From positions 13,814 to 37,881 of IMG/VR virus record IMGVR_UViG_3300030333_005619: a DNA stretch of 24,068 nucleotides, one strand, 5' to 3'. Positions 18,001 through 24,068 of this stretch are shown here, piece by piece. The position numbers and the translations under genes are program-made. The DNA comes from a virus. Each line of letters starts with the position of its first letter. The first letter of the stretch is position 1. The notes below the pieces were generated by a model. The model made no database searches and had not been told where the DNA came from. It saw only the letters and a list, made by a program, of their open reading frames with translations.

Positions 18001-19360
18001 TATTAAATGTTGTTGTAGTACTCTTAGATGTCTCGTATGTAGTTGTTGTTGACTTACTGGTTTCATATTGTGTTGTAGTACTTTTAGATGTACTTACTAC
18101 AGTTGCTGTTGCTTTTGATGTACTTACAACTGTATTTGTAGAAGTATTAAATGTCGTTGTTGTGTTAGTACTAGTGTTAAACGTGGTGGTTGTAGATTTG
18201 CTGGTTTCGTATGTAGTAGTGGTGTTTGTACTTGTATTAAACGTCGTTGTAGTACTTTTATTAGTACTCCAAGTTGTTACATATGTTGTCGTAGTGGAAG
18301 TTTGAGTATTATATGTTGTTGTTGTTGAAGTACTGGTGTTATAAGCAGTGGTAGTACTTTTACTAGTAGAAACAACTGTATTAGTAGATTTACTAGTTGT
18401 AGTACTAGTATTGAAAGTAGTTGTTGTATTAGTTGAAGTATTATATGTAGTGCTTGTAGTTTTACTTGTACTTACAACCGTGTTAGTAGATTTATTAGTA
18501 CTCCAAGTCGTAGTCCATGATGTAGTTGTATTTGTAGAAGTATTATAAGTTGTCGTAGTAGACTTGCTGGTTGATACTACGGTATTAGTGGTAGTAGATG
18601 TGTTGAACGTAGTAGTAGTTGATTTACTAGTTGATACTACAGTGTTTGTATTTTTATTTGTTATTGATGATGTTATAAATATCGTTGTTCTACTAGTGTT
18701 CCAAGTTGTTGTATACTCTGTATTAGTAGATGTAGATGTGTTGAACGTAGTTGTAGTACTTTTATTAGTTGACCAACTAGTATTAGTAGACTTAGAAGTT
18801 ATAGTACTTGTGTTAAAGGCAGTTGTAGTACTTGTAGATGTGTTAAATGTAGTGGTAGTAGATTTATTAGTCTCGTATGTAGTAGTTGTAGATTTACTAG
18901 TACTAACCACAGTATTTGTGCTTTTACTAGTTACAGTGGATGTATTAAATGTTGTAGTGGTATTTGTACTTGTATTATAAGTAGTAGTAGTTGATTTATT
19001 AGTTGACCAACTAGTTGAAGTTGACTTATTTGTTGAAATTACCGTATTAGTATTTTTACTAGTGGTTGTACTAGTATTATATGCTGTGGTAGTTGTAGTG
19101 CTTGTATTAAACGCAGTCGTAGTTGACTTATTTGTAGATACTACTGTATTTGTAGCTATTTGGGTAATAGTACTAGTGTTAAATGCTGTAGTAGTGTTTG
19201 TTGAAGTGTTATATGCGGTTGTGGTGCTTGTAGACGTATTATACGTCGTAGTAGTAGACTTACTAGTCGCCCAAGTTGTAGAAGTCGACTTTGTAGTCGA
19301 CGTGGACTTTGTAGTCGCTGTATTCCAAAAGTCTTTTTTGAAGAAGCCTAACCATTTCAT
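15086..19360 (-). CDS. Giant Thr/Ser/Asn-rich repeat protein 2 (1424 aa), putative virion fibre
   Basis: This is a paralogue of giant 1, almost the same length and built from the same 10- and 8-residue units. Near the N-terminus 14-residue units such as FNTSTVTSKSTNTV recur, and 4-residue spacers (YTTT, WTTT) also occur. The N-terminus is different: MKWLGFFKKDFW, a short hydrophobic and basic segment before the repeats begin. The last 200 residues are less regular, with many Tyr and Trp, and end in TETGGGGCMRGCI, where the two Cys are the only ones I saw. The 8- and 10-residue steps keep Thr at alternating positions. The gene follows the fibre-like gene by 15 bases and is followed by the methyltransferase-Hint gene. 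It probably forms a long virion appendage or fibre; secretion or a mucin-like surface role are alternatives. Function is inferred from context only. Confidence 0.85.
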   Translation of the reverse strand: MKWLGFFKKDFWNTATTKSTSTTKSTSTTWATSKSTTTTYNTSTSTTTAYNTSTNTTTAFNTSTITQIATNTVVSTNKSTTTAFNTSTTTTTAYNTSTTTSKNTNTVISTNKSTSTSWSTNKSTTTTYNTSTNTTTTFNTSTVTSKSTNTVVSTSKSTTTTYETNKSTTTTFNTSTSTTTAFNTSTITSKSTNTSWSTNKSTTTTFNTSTSTNTEYTTTWNTSRTTIFITSSITNKNTNTVVSTSKSTTTTFNTSTTTNTVVSTSKSTTTTYNTSTNTTTSWTTTWSTNKSTNTVVSTSKTTSTTYNTSTNTTTTFNTSTTTSKSTNTVVSTSKSTTTAYNTSTSTTTTYNTQTSTTTTYVTTWSTNKSTTTTFNTSTNTTTTYETSKSTTTTFNTSTNTTTTFNTSTNTVVSTSKATATVVSTSKSTTTQYETSKSTTTTYETSKSTTTTFNTSTNTTTTFNTSTSTVVSTSKSTNTTWSTSKGTVTSWSTNKSTTTTWNTSTTTVVSTSKSTSTVVSTNKSTTTTWSTSKNTTTVFNTTTSTTTTFNTSTTTVIETSKSTTTVYNTDRSTNTTYNTTKSTTTSWETTKSTTTVYNTATTTVVSTSKSTTTTYETSKSTTTTWLTNKSTTTVYNTQTATTTTFNTSTNTTTTYNTATTTVVSTNKSTSTQWSTSKNTTTTWSTSKNTTTTFNTTTATTTTFNTSTNTVVSTTKSTLTAWSTNKSTTTTYETSKSTTTTFNTSTNTITAFNTSTATVVSTSKSTATVVQTSKSTTTTWSTSKGTLTTWSTSKNTTTVFNTSTDTVVSTSKSTTTTWSTTRSTNTTWSTSKNTTTTFNTSTSTTTTFNTSTTTVIQTSKSTTTVYNTERSTNTVYNTTKSTTTTWETSKSTTTVYNTSTVTKWSTSKTTTTTWSTSKSTDTIVSTSKSTTTAYNTSTDTLTVYTTLWSTSKSTSTSRSTTTQYTTTFNTSTTTSKSTTTAFTTTFNTSTTTSKSTTTTFNTTFNTSTTTTFNTSTITKHTTTWSTNKSTETVYNTQTSTFTFYTTSWTTSKNTATTRSTTTIYTTVWNTTRATSTTTHFNTTFNTSTVTSKSTQTAYNTSTVTNKATNTTTTFNTSTTTSKTTTTSWNTEWSTTKSTTTAYTTTWATSRNSTVVRATSTVFNTTTVTKHSTTTVFNTSTTTSKSTTTVYTTVWSTGRVTNRNTTTEYNTSTITNHSTTTVYNTAYNTSTITKHSTSTEYNTSTDTSTEYTTTWNTSTTTSKSTTTTYLTQTFIQNTNTHNTSRDTTTTWTTTYETSSSTTTTWTTYYNTTSYWNTSTTTIYQTATVTRYNTSTTTTYTTDFTTTYTTSWDTNYNTSTQTVYNTSTTTVFNTTYNTSTTTVFIYTNNTYTSYTSNRNTSRNTTYITTRSTYRYTETGGGGCMRGCI
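16754..17650 (-). repeat. Long super-repeat in giant 2, landmark spacing 894 bp
   Basis: The landmark VYNT[DE]RSTNT[TV]YNTTKST occurs twice; the Ser codons after the Arg lie at 17648-17650 and 16754-16756, exactly 894 bases apart. About 85 residues before and about 60 after each landmark align without gaps by eye. Both are preceded by a WSTSKGT[VL]T[ST]WST[NS]K stretch and by FNTSTTTVI[EQ]TSKST. Confidence 0.78.
16802..17377 (-). repeat. Four consecutive 48-residue (144-bp) blocks in giant 2
   Basis: From 17377 down to 16802 the frame divides into four blocks of 10+10+10+10+8 residues. The 8-residue units are FNTSTNTV, FNTSTATV, FNTSTDTV and FNTSTTTV, each followed by Val or Ile. The count and total length (576 bases) match the block array of giant 1. 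Confidence 0.8.
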
Positions 19361-19375
19361 ATATTATCATAAGTT

Positions 19376-19981
19376 TTAAGAGAAATCACCAATATAATTC
19401 ACAAGCACGCAGTCTGTAGCCAAAACAATATATGAAATTACTGCAATTTTGTTTGCTGTTGTATCAAAGTTTACTGTTGCACCAGAAGGTGTTTTCATGT
19501 AAGCTGGTAACGCAGCAAAAGTTAACGATCCTACACTTGAAGGATTTGTTATTATTATGTTACCAGATTGACCAATATTTTCAGATGCTACTGTTAATGC
19601 TATTGTTTGATTAGCCGCATTAGCGACTGTAAATTTAAAATTATCATTTAAGCTGAGATCACATGTGTATGTACTACCCGATACAGTTACTGTTGTTACT
19701 GTTCTACGTAGATTTTTAGTTATTAAAGCAGCACCAGTTACAGATAATATAGTACCATCAAATGTTAAATTAGCTTCACCGTTTAAGCTATCAGCATCAG
19801 CAGCTGTTATAATTCTATTATTAGCAGCGTTAGATATATCTACATTACTGTAGTTGTTTTGAATAAAAGTTCCTAAGTCTGATAAAGGATAATTTTTAGT
19901 TACACCAGAAGAATCTGTACCTAAAAGTTTATCAGCTGTTGTTAATGCTGAATCTACTACATAATTTTTAATTCTACCCAT
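19376..19981 (-). CDS. Short tail-fibre-like or virion appendage protein
   Basis: The 201-residue product starts MGRIKNYVVDSALTTADKLL, followed by GTDSSGVTKNYPLSDL (21-36), a pattern common at the N-terminus of phage fibre proteins that describe a list of attributes. Residues 55-84 contain NRIITAADADSLNGEANLTF and DGTILSVTGA, a module I know from many marine phage structural proteins. The remainder is beta-rich, with Thr/Ser/Asn, and looks like a small receptor-side or collar domain. There is no signal peptide. Its start ATG overlaps the stop of the holin gene by one base (TAATG) and the Thr-rich giant follows, so these three genes are probably co-translated. The exact place in the virion is unknown. 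Confidence 0.6.
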   Translation of the reverse strand: MGRIKNYVVDSALTTADKLLGTDSSGVTKNYPLSDLGTFIQNNYSNVDISNAANNRIITAADADSLNGEANLTFDGTILSVTGAALITKNLRRTVTTVTVSGSTYTCDLSLNDNFKFTVANAANQTIALTVASENIGQSGNIIITNPSSVGSLTFAALPAYMKTPSGATVNFDTTANKIAVISYIVLATDCVLVNYIGDFS

Positions 19982-20382
19982 TATTTATTCTTTTTAAATT
20001 TTTCAACACTTCGTCCTCCGAAATAGGCTCCGATCGTAGTCATCAGAACTAATTGAAGAAGATCCGTCCATTTTTCATCGACGTTAAAACTGATAGAACC
20101 ACTATCAATAAATACCATGAGCACGGTCGCCACTATTAGGAATATGAGTACGAGAGGACGAACTGAACGCGTTAACCAGTTTCCGTGCTCTAAATCTGCT
20201 TTCCACCTGTCGGTGACATTTTTTTGCATTGCAGCTTCAGCATCAATAAATATTTGCGTCATTTGTTTTTCAAAATCCGCTTTCTCGTCTTTTGTTCTAA
20301 TAAATCTATCAGCGACGCCAGCTAGTTTGTCTACTACACTACCTCCAGCGTTACCGAAAAGTTTTCCTAATAACTTACTCAT
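19981..20382 (-). CDS. Holin, 3TM family (GTA_holin_3TM type)
   Basis: The product is 133 residues. The N-terminal half is amphipathic and charged (DKLAGVADRFIRTKDEKADF, 18-37). The motif NWLTRSVRPL (68-77) leads into a first membrane segment (about 74-92, LVLIFLIVATVLMVFI). A second membrane segment (about 105-123, LLQLVLMTTIGAYFGGRS) ends in GRSVEKFKKNK. The W-x-T-R-x-x-R-P before a membrane segment and the GGRS-x-E-K end are what I know from the holin family first described in gene transfer agents. It would form membrane lesions that time lysis. No endolysin with a recognisable amidase or lysozyme domain is seen in this window. Confidence 0.8.
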   Translation of the reverse strand: MSKLLGKLFGNAGGSVVDKLAGVADRFIRTKDEKADFEKQMTQIFIDAEAAMQKNVTDRWKADLEHGNWLTRSVRPLVLIFLIVATVLMVFIDSGSISFNVDEKWTDLLQLVLMTTIGAYFGGRSVEKFKKNK

Positions 20383-20389
20383 AATTTAT

Positions 20390-22279
20390 TTAATATCCAG
20401 GTCTATTTAATCTACCTCTTTTTAATTTAAAACCAGATGGTTTATTTGATTTTGAAACCGCTTTATAAGCAGGTTTAGAATATATTTTGTGGGTACCAGC
20501 ATTAACACCTGAATTTGCGTTTTCTTGGCTTTTTCTAAAATCAGCCATAATTTGCTCTATTTCAGCATCGCTTGTAGCTGCATCTAACTGAGCTTGTACA
20601 TCATCAGGAATATCCATACTACCTGTGCCTGTTACAGCTTGTTCAGTAGTAATTTCTTCAGTATGTTGACTAGTGCCTGGTCTATTTTGATTACCAGTTA
20701 AATCCCTTATTCTTTCTAAATCTTCATACCCTAAATTACCCCATCTTTCTTTATCATAGTCACCACTATGTAAATCTTCAATATCTATTTTGTTTTGATC
20801 AATTAATCTAGTTAATTGATGTATACTCACTTGACCTCCATGTAGATCAGCTGGATCTGGTCGATATGTCTTTAAAAACTCACTTCTTGCTTTTTTTGCA
20901 TCTTCTTCGGATAAGTTAGTTAAATCTAAGTTATTATCAGCTGCATAACTAGCAAAAGCATTATCTTCGTTGATTTGATCCATTTTATTAAAAATTTGCT
21001 GTTCACGAGCAATCTTTGCAGATTTACCACCAAATAGCCTCTTTTTAGTTAAATCTCCAGCGTCACCTAATTCTTTTGCTGCTTGATCATAAAGAGCCTG
21101 CTCATTAGGCGTCATTTCTTGTTTTTGATTTTTTAGATTTTTTGCTTCGTTCTTTTTTTGCCAATTCTCTGAAATGTTTTTACCCCAATTATGTTGTAAC
21201 TGATCAGCAAATGTCATATTATGACTTACTGTTCCAGGTGTAGTAGTTTCTTCCATTAGTTGACTTACCGCAGCACTTACATTCTCTGAACCTTGAGTAC
21301 ATTTACCATCTGGTCCTGGTTCACTACCATCTGCACATTTACCATCTTTTGGTGTTTCTTTACATTGTTTATATTGTTTATGACAAGGTTCTAAGCATGG
21401 ATTTTTCTCACAAAGCTTTATCCAATCTTCATCAGGCATATCAGGTACATTAGGATCTTTTTGTGTTGGAGTAGTACAAATACCATCTTCACCTAATACC
21501 ATACCTTTTGGACATTCACCACCAACTGGAAGTACTTTTTCTCTAGTGTCATCATAGTCAGTTTCTACATTATAAACATTACCTCGTACATTAATAGTTC
21601 CTTTACTTGTTCCTTCACCACCTTCAGTACCTTCTAAATCATCTAAAGCAGCATCACCTGTAAGTTCTTCGTCTGTAGCAGCACCTTGATGAAAAGGACT
21701 AGAATCTAATAATTTTACACCTGCTTCTTCATAAGCTTTTTTCTTTTTTATATAATCAGCACCTTTTTTACCAACAACACTTTCGTTGAATTCATCTTCT
21801 TTTGCTTTTCCAATAGCACCTTTTAATGTTTTTCCAGCACCTCTTAAAGCGTTACCAATTCCGCTTCCACCTTTTTGTTTCTTAAATAATTTTCCAAGTA
21901 AACCTAATTCCTCTGATTCAGCTTCCATGTCTGGATTAACATCTTCCATGGTTCCAGCTAACTCTGATGCTTTTACTTGTGGATCTACTTCATCATTTTC
22001 TGTACAAGCTTCACCATTATTTGGTCCACCAACCCAAACGCCTTCTACGCATTTACCTTGATTATTTGCTTCTGCTTGACTTTCTATTGCAGAGCCACCT
22101 TCTAAAGCAGCTTCTGGTGGAGCACCGGCTCCAGCATCATAAGCGCCATGGTCTTTACCAGTAACATCTTTAAATTTACCAACCGCTTCAGCCATTGATG
22201 ATGGGTTGTTTAATTCATTGTATTTTTTTAAAAGATTTTCTTTTTTCTTTTTTCTTATTTTGTCATATAATCCTGCCAT
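20390..22279 (-). CDS. Large Cys-containing virion-type protein of unknown function
   Basis: The 629-residue product is hydrophilic. The N-terminus is basic (MAGLYDKIRKKKKENLLKKY). Ten Cys lie at 77, 92, 256, 268, 290, 295, 299, 306, 315 and 327, in short Gly-rich loops such as GKCVEGVWVGGPNNGEAC (75-92), GECPKGMVLGEDGIC (254-268) and GKCADGSEPGPDGKC (313-327). These look like small knotted modules and are unusual for an intracellular phage protein. A Gly/Lys segment (LGLLGKLFKKQKGGSGIG, 125-142) and a basic C-terminus (about 600-629) flank long charged, helical stretches. I do not recognise the family. Position between the putative internal protein and the holin suggests a virion protein, perhaps ejected with the DNA or part of the tail. 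Confidence refers to it being a real gene. Confidence 0.75.
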   Translation of the reverse strand: MAGLYDKIRKKKKENLLKKYNELNNPSSMAEAVGKFKDVTGKDHGAYDAGAGAPPEAALEGGSAIESQAEANNQGKCVEGVWVGGPNNGEACTENDEVDPQVKASELAGTMEDVNPDMEAESEELGLLGKLFKKQKGGSGIGNALRGAGKTLKGAIGKAKEDEFNESVVGKKGADYIKKKKAYEEAGVKLLDSSPFHQGAATDEELTGDAALDDLEGTEGGEGTSKGTINVRGNVYNVETDYDDTREKVLPVGGECPKGMVLGEDGICTTPTQKDPNVPDMPDEDWIKLCEKNPCLEPCHKQYKQCKETPKDGKCADGSEPGPDGKCTQGSENVSAAVSQLMEETTTPGTVSHNMTFADQLQHNWGKNISENWQKKNEAKNLKNQKQEMTPNEQALYDQAAKELGDAGDLTKKRLFGGKSAKIAREQQIFNKMDQINEDNAFASYAADNNLDLTNLSEEDAKKARSEFLKTYRPDPADLHGGQVSIHQLTRLIDQNKIDIEDLHSGDYDKERWGNLGYEDLERIRDLTGNQNRPGTSQHTEEITTEQAVTGTGSMDIPDDVQAQLDAATSDAEIEQIMADFRKSQENANSGVNAGTHKIYSKPAYKAVSKSNKPSGFKLKRGRLNRPGY

Positions 22280-22281
22280 AA

Positions 22282-22668
22282 TTATGCGTGTTTAGTAAAC
22301 ATGTGGTTAAATACTTCATCTTGTTTATTGTATGCTTCTTTCTCCCATGGTAATTGTTTAGATCCTTCGTTCATATCTTCTCTAGGCCATGTTTCACCTT
22401 TCCAAAATACGAAGTCATCGTTATAATCAAGATCACCACGTTGCATTTGATCATGGTGTACTTGTTCGTGAGCTATAGCTAATTTAGCTTTCTCACTATC
22501 TAAATTTATATCTTTATCTATAAATGTGGTACCATCTTTATTAGCTTCAGCTATAATACCATCATCTAAATCCTTTTTTATAATTTCATCAGATCTTATA
22601 ACATTATTTGAAGTAACATCATTTTGATCGGAATTATTAAAATCCGGAGGATTCATTTTAAACCCCAT
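22282..22668 (-). CDS. Small zincin-like protein with HEQVH motif
   Basis: The 128-residue product has IAHEQVHHDQMQ around an HExxH motif at 67-71, preceded by a helix (SEKAKLAIA) and followed about 40 residues later by LPWEKEAYNKQD (106-117), where E109 or E111 could be the third zinc ligand as in gluzincin-like small domains (the DUF4157/eCIS-core type is the nearest I know). It may be a metal-dependent peptidase acting on a virion or host protein, or a non-catalytic remnant. The start ATG is two bases after the stop of the 34-residue gene; a second ATG four codons further (MNPPDF) is a possible alternative start. Confidence 0.6.
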   Translation of the reverse strand: MGFKMNPPDFNNSDQNDVTSNNVIRSDEIIKKDLDDGIIAEANKDGTTFIDKDINLDSEKAKLAIAHEQVHHDQMQRGDLDYNDDFVFWKGETWPREDMNEGSKQLPWEKEAYNKQDEVFNHMFTKHA

Positions 22669-22670
22669 TA

Positions 22671-22775
22671 TTAATATGCTTTTTTTACCTTTGGTAATGC
22701 AGGTTTAGAACTTTTATTATTCTTCTTTAATATAACATTTACCTTAGATATTGCTTTTGGTCCCTTTTTTCCCAT
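22671..22775 (-). CDS. Very small basic protein (34 aa)
   Basis: The ATG at 22773-22775 opens a frame of 34 codons ending in TAA (22671-22673). The product begins MGKKGPKAISKV and ends PKVKKAY; it contains 11 Lys and no acidic residue. It fills the only gap between two tightly spaced genes: its stop is two bases from the next start. The leader is A/T-rich (AATAAATTAAACA) like those of the other genes, which supports translation. The role is unknown; a DNA-binding or virion-associated small peptide is possible. Confidence 0.55.
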   Translation of the reverse strand: MGKKGPKAISKVNVILKKNNKSSKPALPKVKKAY

Positions 22776-22804
22776 TGTTTAATTTATTTTGTTTATTTAT
22801 TTGT

Positions 22805-23908
22805 TTATTTTTTTGGCCCAAAATGAGTCTTTTTCATACCCGGCTTGTTAAAAGCCCTAACATTACCATACGACTCTCCTTTACCAATAACATCAGTCTT
22901 ACGAGCAAAATTGATATTTGGTTGATTAGGTTTTTTAGGTACAGATTCTGATGCTTTTCTAGCTTTAGCTTTAGCATAAAGATCTCCTGTATTTTTTCTT
23001 TGAGGCCAAAAAGATTTTTTCCCTCCTATACCAGTAAGTCTTGAGAATGTTTTAGCAGCACCACCTAATATACCTCCTACTAATCCTAAATTACCAGAAG
23101 CGCCTATTACATTAGGTTTTCCTTCATTCCAGGTTTTTAATTCTCCTTGTTTAGCTTTTTGAGTTATTGGGCTAGATTTTAAAGCAGATGGATTAACTGT
23201 AGTTGCATTTGAATATGCTCCTGCAGAATTAGTTTTAGCAAATGTTGCTGGACTTCCCTCTCTAATCATTTCTCTTTCTGCTCTACCTTTTTGTCTTTCC
23301 GCTTTATATGCGTCTTTTTTAGCTAGTCTTGCAGCTCTATTTTGAGCTCTTTTTTCAGCTCTCCATTTTCTTCGGAAATTTCTAGCTTTTATACGTTCTA
23401 ATTTTGGATCTTCACCAGTATATGTTTTTTCACCCATTAAAGCTTTCATACCAACATCTCCTTCACCACCTTGTTTATATGTTAAATTAGGAACTATTGC
23501 TGAACCTTCTTGTCCAAACTTTTTAACTCTTCTTCTAGCAATTACGTTTTGTGCTAAATTACCTAATGTTCTTGCACCAGCTCCAGCAGCCATTGCTCCT
23601 GCTCCAACACCAGCAGATGCTCCTAATGCACTTGCAAGTAAACCTGCTCCTATTTCACCTCCCAGAGTTTTTGCAGCTTCACCTGTTGCTAATCTACCTT
23701 CTCTAGTTCCTAAACCTAACTCTTGATCACTTATACCTTCTCTTTTTGTATATGTATCAACTGGTCCACTACTCTCTACTTCACTAACTGGTTCAACTGG
23801 AGTTCTATCTCCTTGTTCTTGTTGTGTTTCAATTGGTGGATCTTCTTGATGTAATGGAGAAATTGCACCTGCACTCCTTAGTTTTTGATATATGTTAGTT
23901 GCTTTCAT
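22805..23908 (-). CDS. Gly/Ala-rich and basic protein, putative internal virion or ejection protein
   Basis: The 367-residue product has an acidic, Pro-rich first 60 residues, then a hydrophobic Gly/Ala segment (about 82-121, including GGEIGAGLLASALGASAGVG and GAGAMAAGAGA) that could insert into membranes, then a strongly basic helical region (about 168-213, including FRRKWRAEKRAQNRAARLAK). The C-terminal half is basic and low in complexity, ending GMKKTHFGPKK. Membrane-active Gly/Ala segments next to a basic coiled coil occur in phage ejection proteins that travel with the DNA, so that role is suggested. I recognise no family. Its ATG follows the stop of the upstream gene after one base (TAATATG). 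Confidence 0.6.
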   Translation of the reverse strand: MKATNIYQKLRSAGAISPLHQEDPPIETQQEQGDRTPVEPVSEVESSGPVDTYTKREGISDQELGLGTREGRLATGEAAKTLGGEIGAGLLASALGASAGVGAGAMAAGAGARTLGNLAQNVIARRRVKKFGQEGSAIVPNLTYKQGGEGDVGMKALMGEKTYTGEDPKLERIKARNFRRKWRAEKRAQNRAARLAKKDAYKAERQKGRAEREMIREGSPATFAKTNSAGAYSNATTVNPSALKSSPITQKAKQGELKTWNEGKPNVIGASGNLGLVGGILGGAAKTFSRLTGIGGKKSFWPQRKNTGDLYAKAKARKASESVPKKPNQPNINFARKTDVIGKGESYGNVRAFNKPGMKKTHFGPKK

Positions 23909-23909
23909 A

Positions 23910-24068
23910 TTATCTGTCTTTATCTTTGATCATACTGTCAATAGCTTTATTGAATACTTTATCAGTATATGATCTGTTGTTAAAAAAAATATTTCTTTCT
24001 GAAGTTGGAATATCCTCCTCCCCTAATAGAATTCTGTATATACGGGATATAAGTTGACTGCATTTGAA
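23910..24068 (-). CDS. C-terminal end of an unknown gene (5' end outside the window)
   Basis: The frame is open from the right edge for 52 codons to TAA (23910-23912). The visible part includes CSQLISRIYRILLGEED, then YTDKVFNKAIDSMIKDKDR at the end. It is helical and charged with no recognisable motif. The one-base gap to the next ATG matches other junctions here, which supports it being a real gene. An alternative frame with an ATG at the edge stops after 27 codons and is less likely. Confidence 0.6.
   Translation of the reverse strand, partial: FKCSQLISRIYRILLGEEDIPTSERNIFFNNRSYTDKVFNKAIDSMIKDKDR

Noticed and set aside
9685-19360. CRISPR array or non-coding satellite
   Set aside because: Units are 30 or 24 bases, abutting, without spacers, in an open frame of more than 1400 codons, and differ mostly at synonymous positions.
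16256-19379. Similar Val/Leu-rich or Cys/Ser-rich plus-strand frames opposite giant 2
   Set aside because: Same explanation. The composition follows from the repeat on the minus strand, and no independent coding signal is seen.
1-24068. tRNA genes, integrase, insertion sequences or attachment sites
   Set aside because: None seen. Intergenic gaps are nearly all under 60 bases and no transposase or integrase motif appears in any frame.

Overview
The window looks like the late (virion, packaging and lysis) region of a tailed double-stranded DNA phage genome, AT-rich, with every supported gene on the minus strand and packed with gaps or overlaps of a few bases. Most starts follow A/T-rich leaders without a Shine-Dalgarno sequence, as is common for phages of Bacteroidota (Flavobacteriia and relatives). 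The TerL, portal, scaffold-like and capsid genes, in this order and at these sizes, recall Bacteroidota phages including the crAss-like group. That placement is an inference from memory and was not tested by a search.

Read in the direction of transcription (right to left): (1) 24068-20390 holds the end of an unknown gene, a Gly/Ala-rich basic protein that may be an internal virion protein, a 34-residue basic protein, a small zincin-like protein (HEQVH) and a Cys-containing 629-residue virion-type protein. (2) 20382-19376 holds a 3TM-type holin and a short tail-fibre-like protein. (3) 19360-9685 is the unusual part: two Thr/Ser/Asn-rich proteins of 1424 and 1425 residues, separated by a gene that joins a GAMT/RMT2-like methyltransferase to a Hint-like C-terminal domain, and followed by a glycosyltransferase-like gene (9626-8721). 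(4) 8655-7380 holds three small genes (a coiled coil, an unknown and a GroES-like protein) and a candidate small terminase. (5) 7380-1 is the head and packaging module: TerL, portal, an acidic scaffold-like protein and the major capsid protein, which runs off the left edge.

The best candidate for an undescribed system is region 3. The two giants follow a two-residue alternation over most of their length, with Thr, an aromatic or Lys/Arg at every second position. They are built of units that are nearly all 10 or 8 residues (4 and 14 elsewhere, all even). Each contains four consecutive 48-residue blocks (10+10+10+10+8), and each carries a landmark repeated exactly 894 bp (298 codons) apart. Together with the flanking methyltransferase-Hint and glycosyltransferase-like genes this suggests a long beta-rich, possibly glycosylated virion fibre cassette. 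The repeat architecture is read directly from the sequence; the function is inference.
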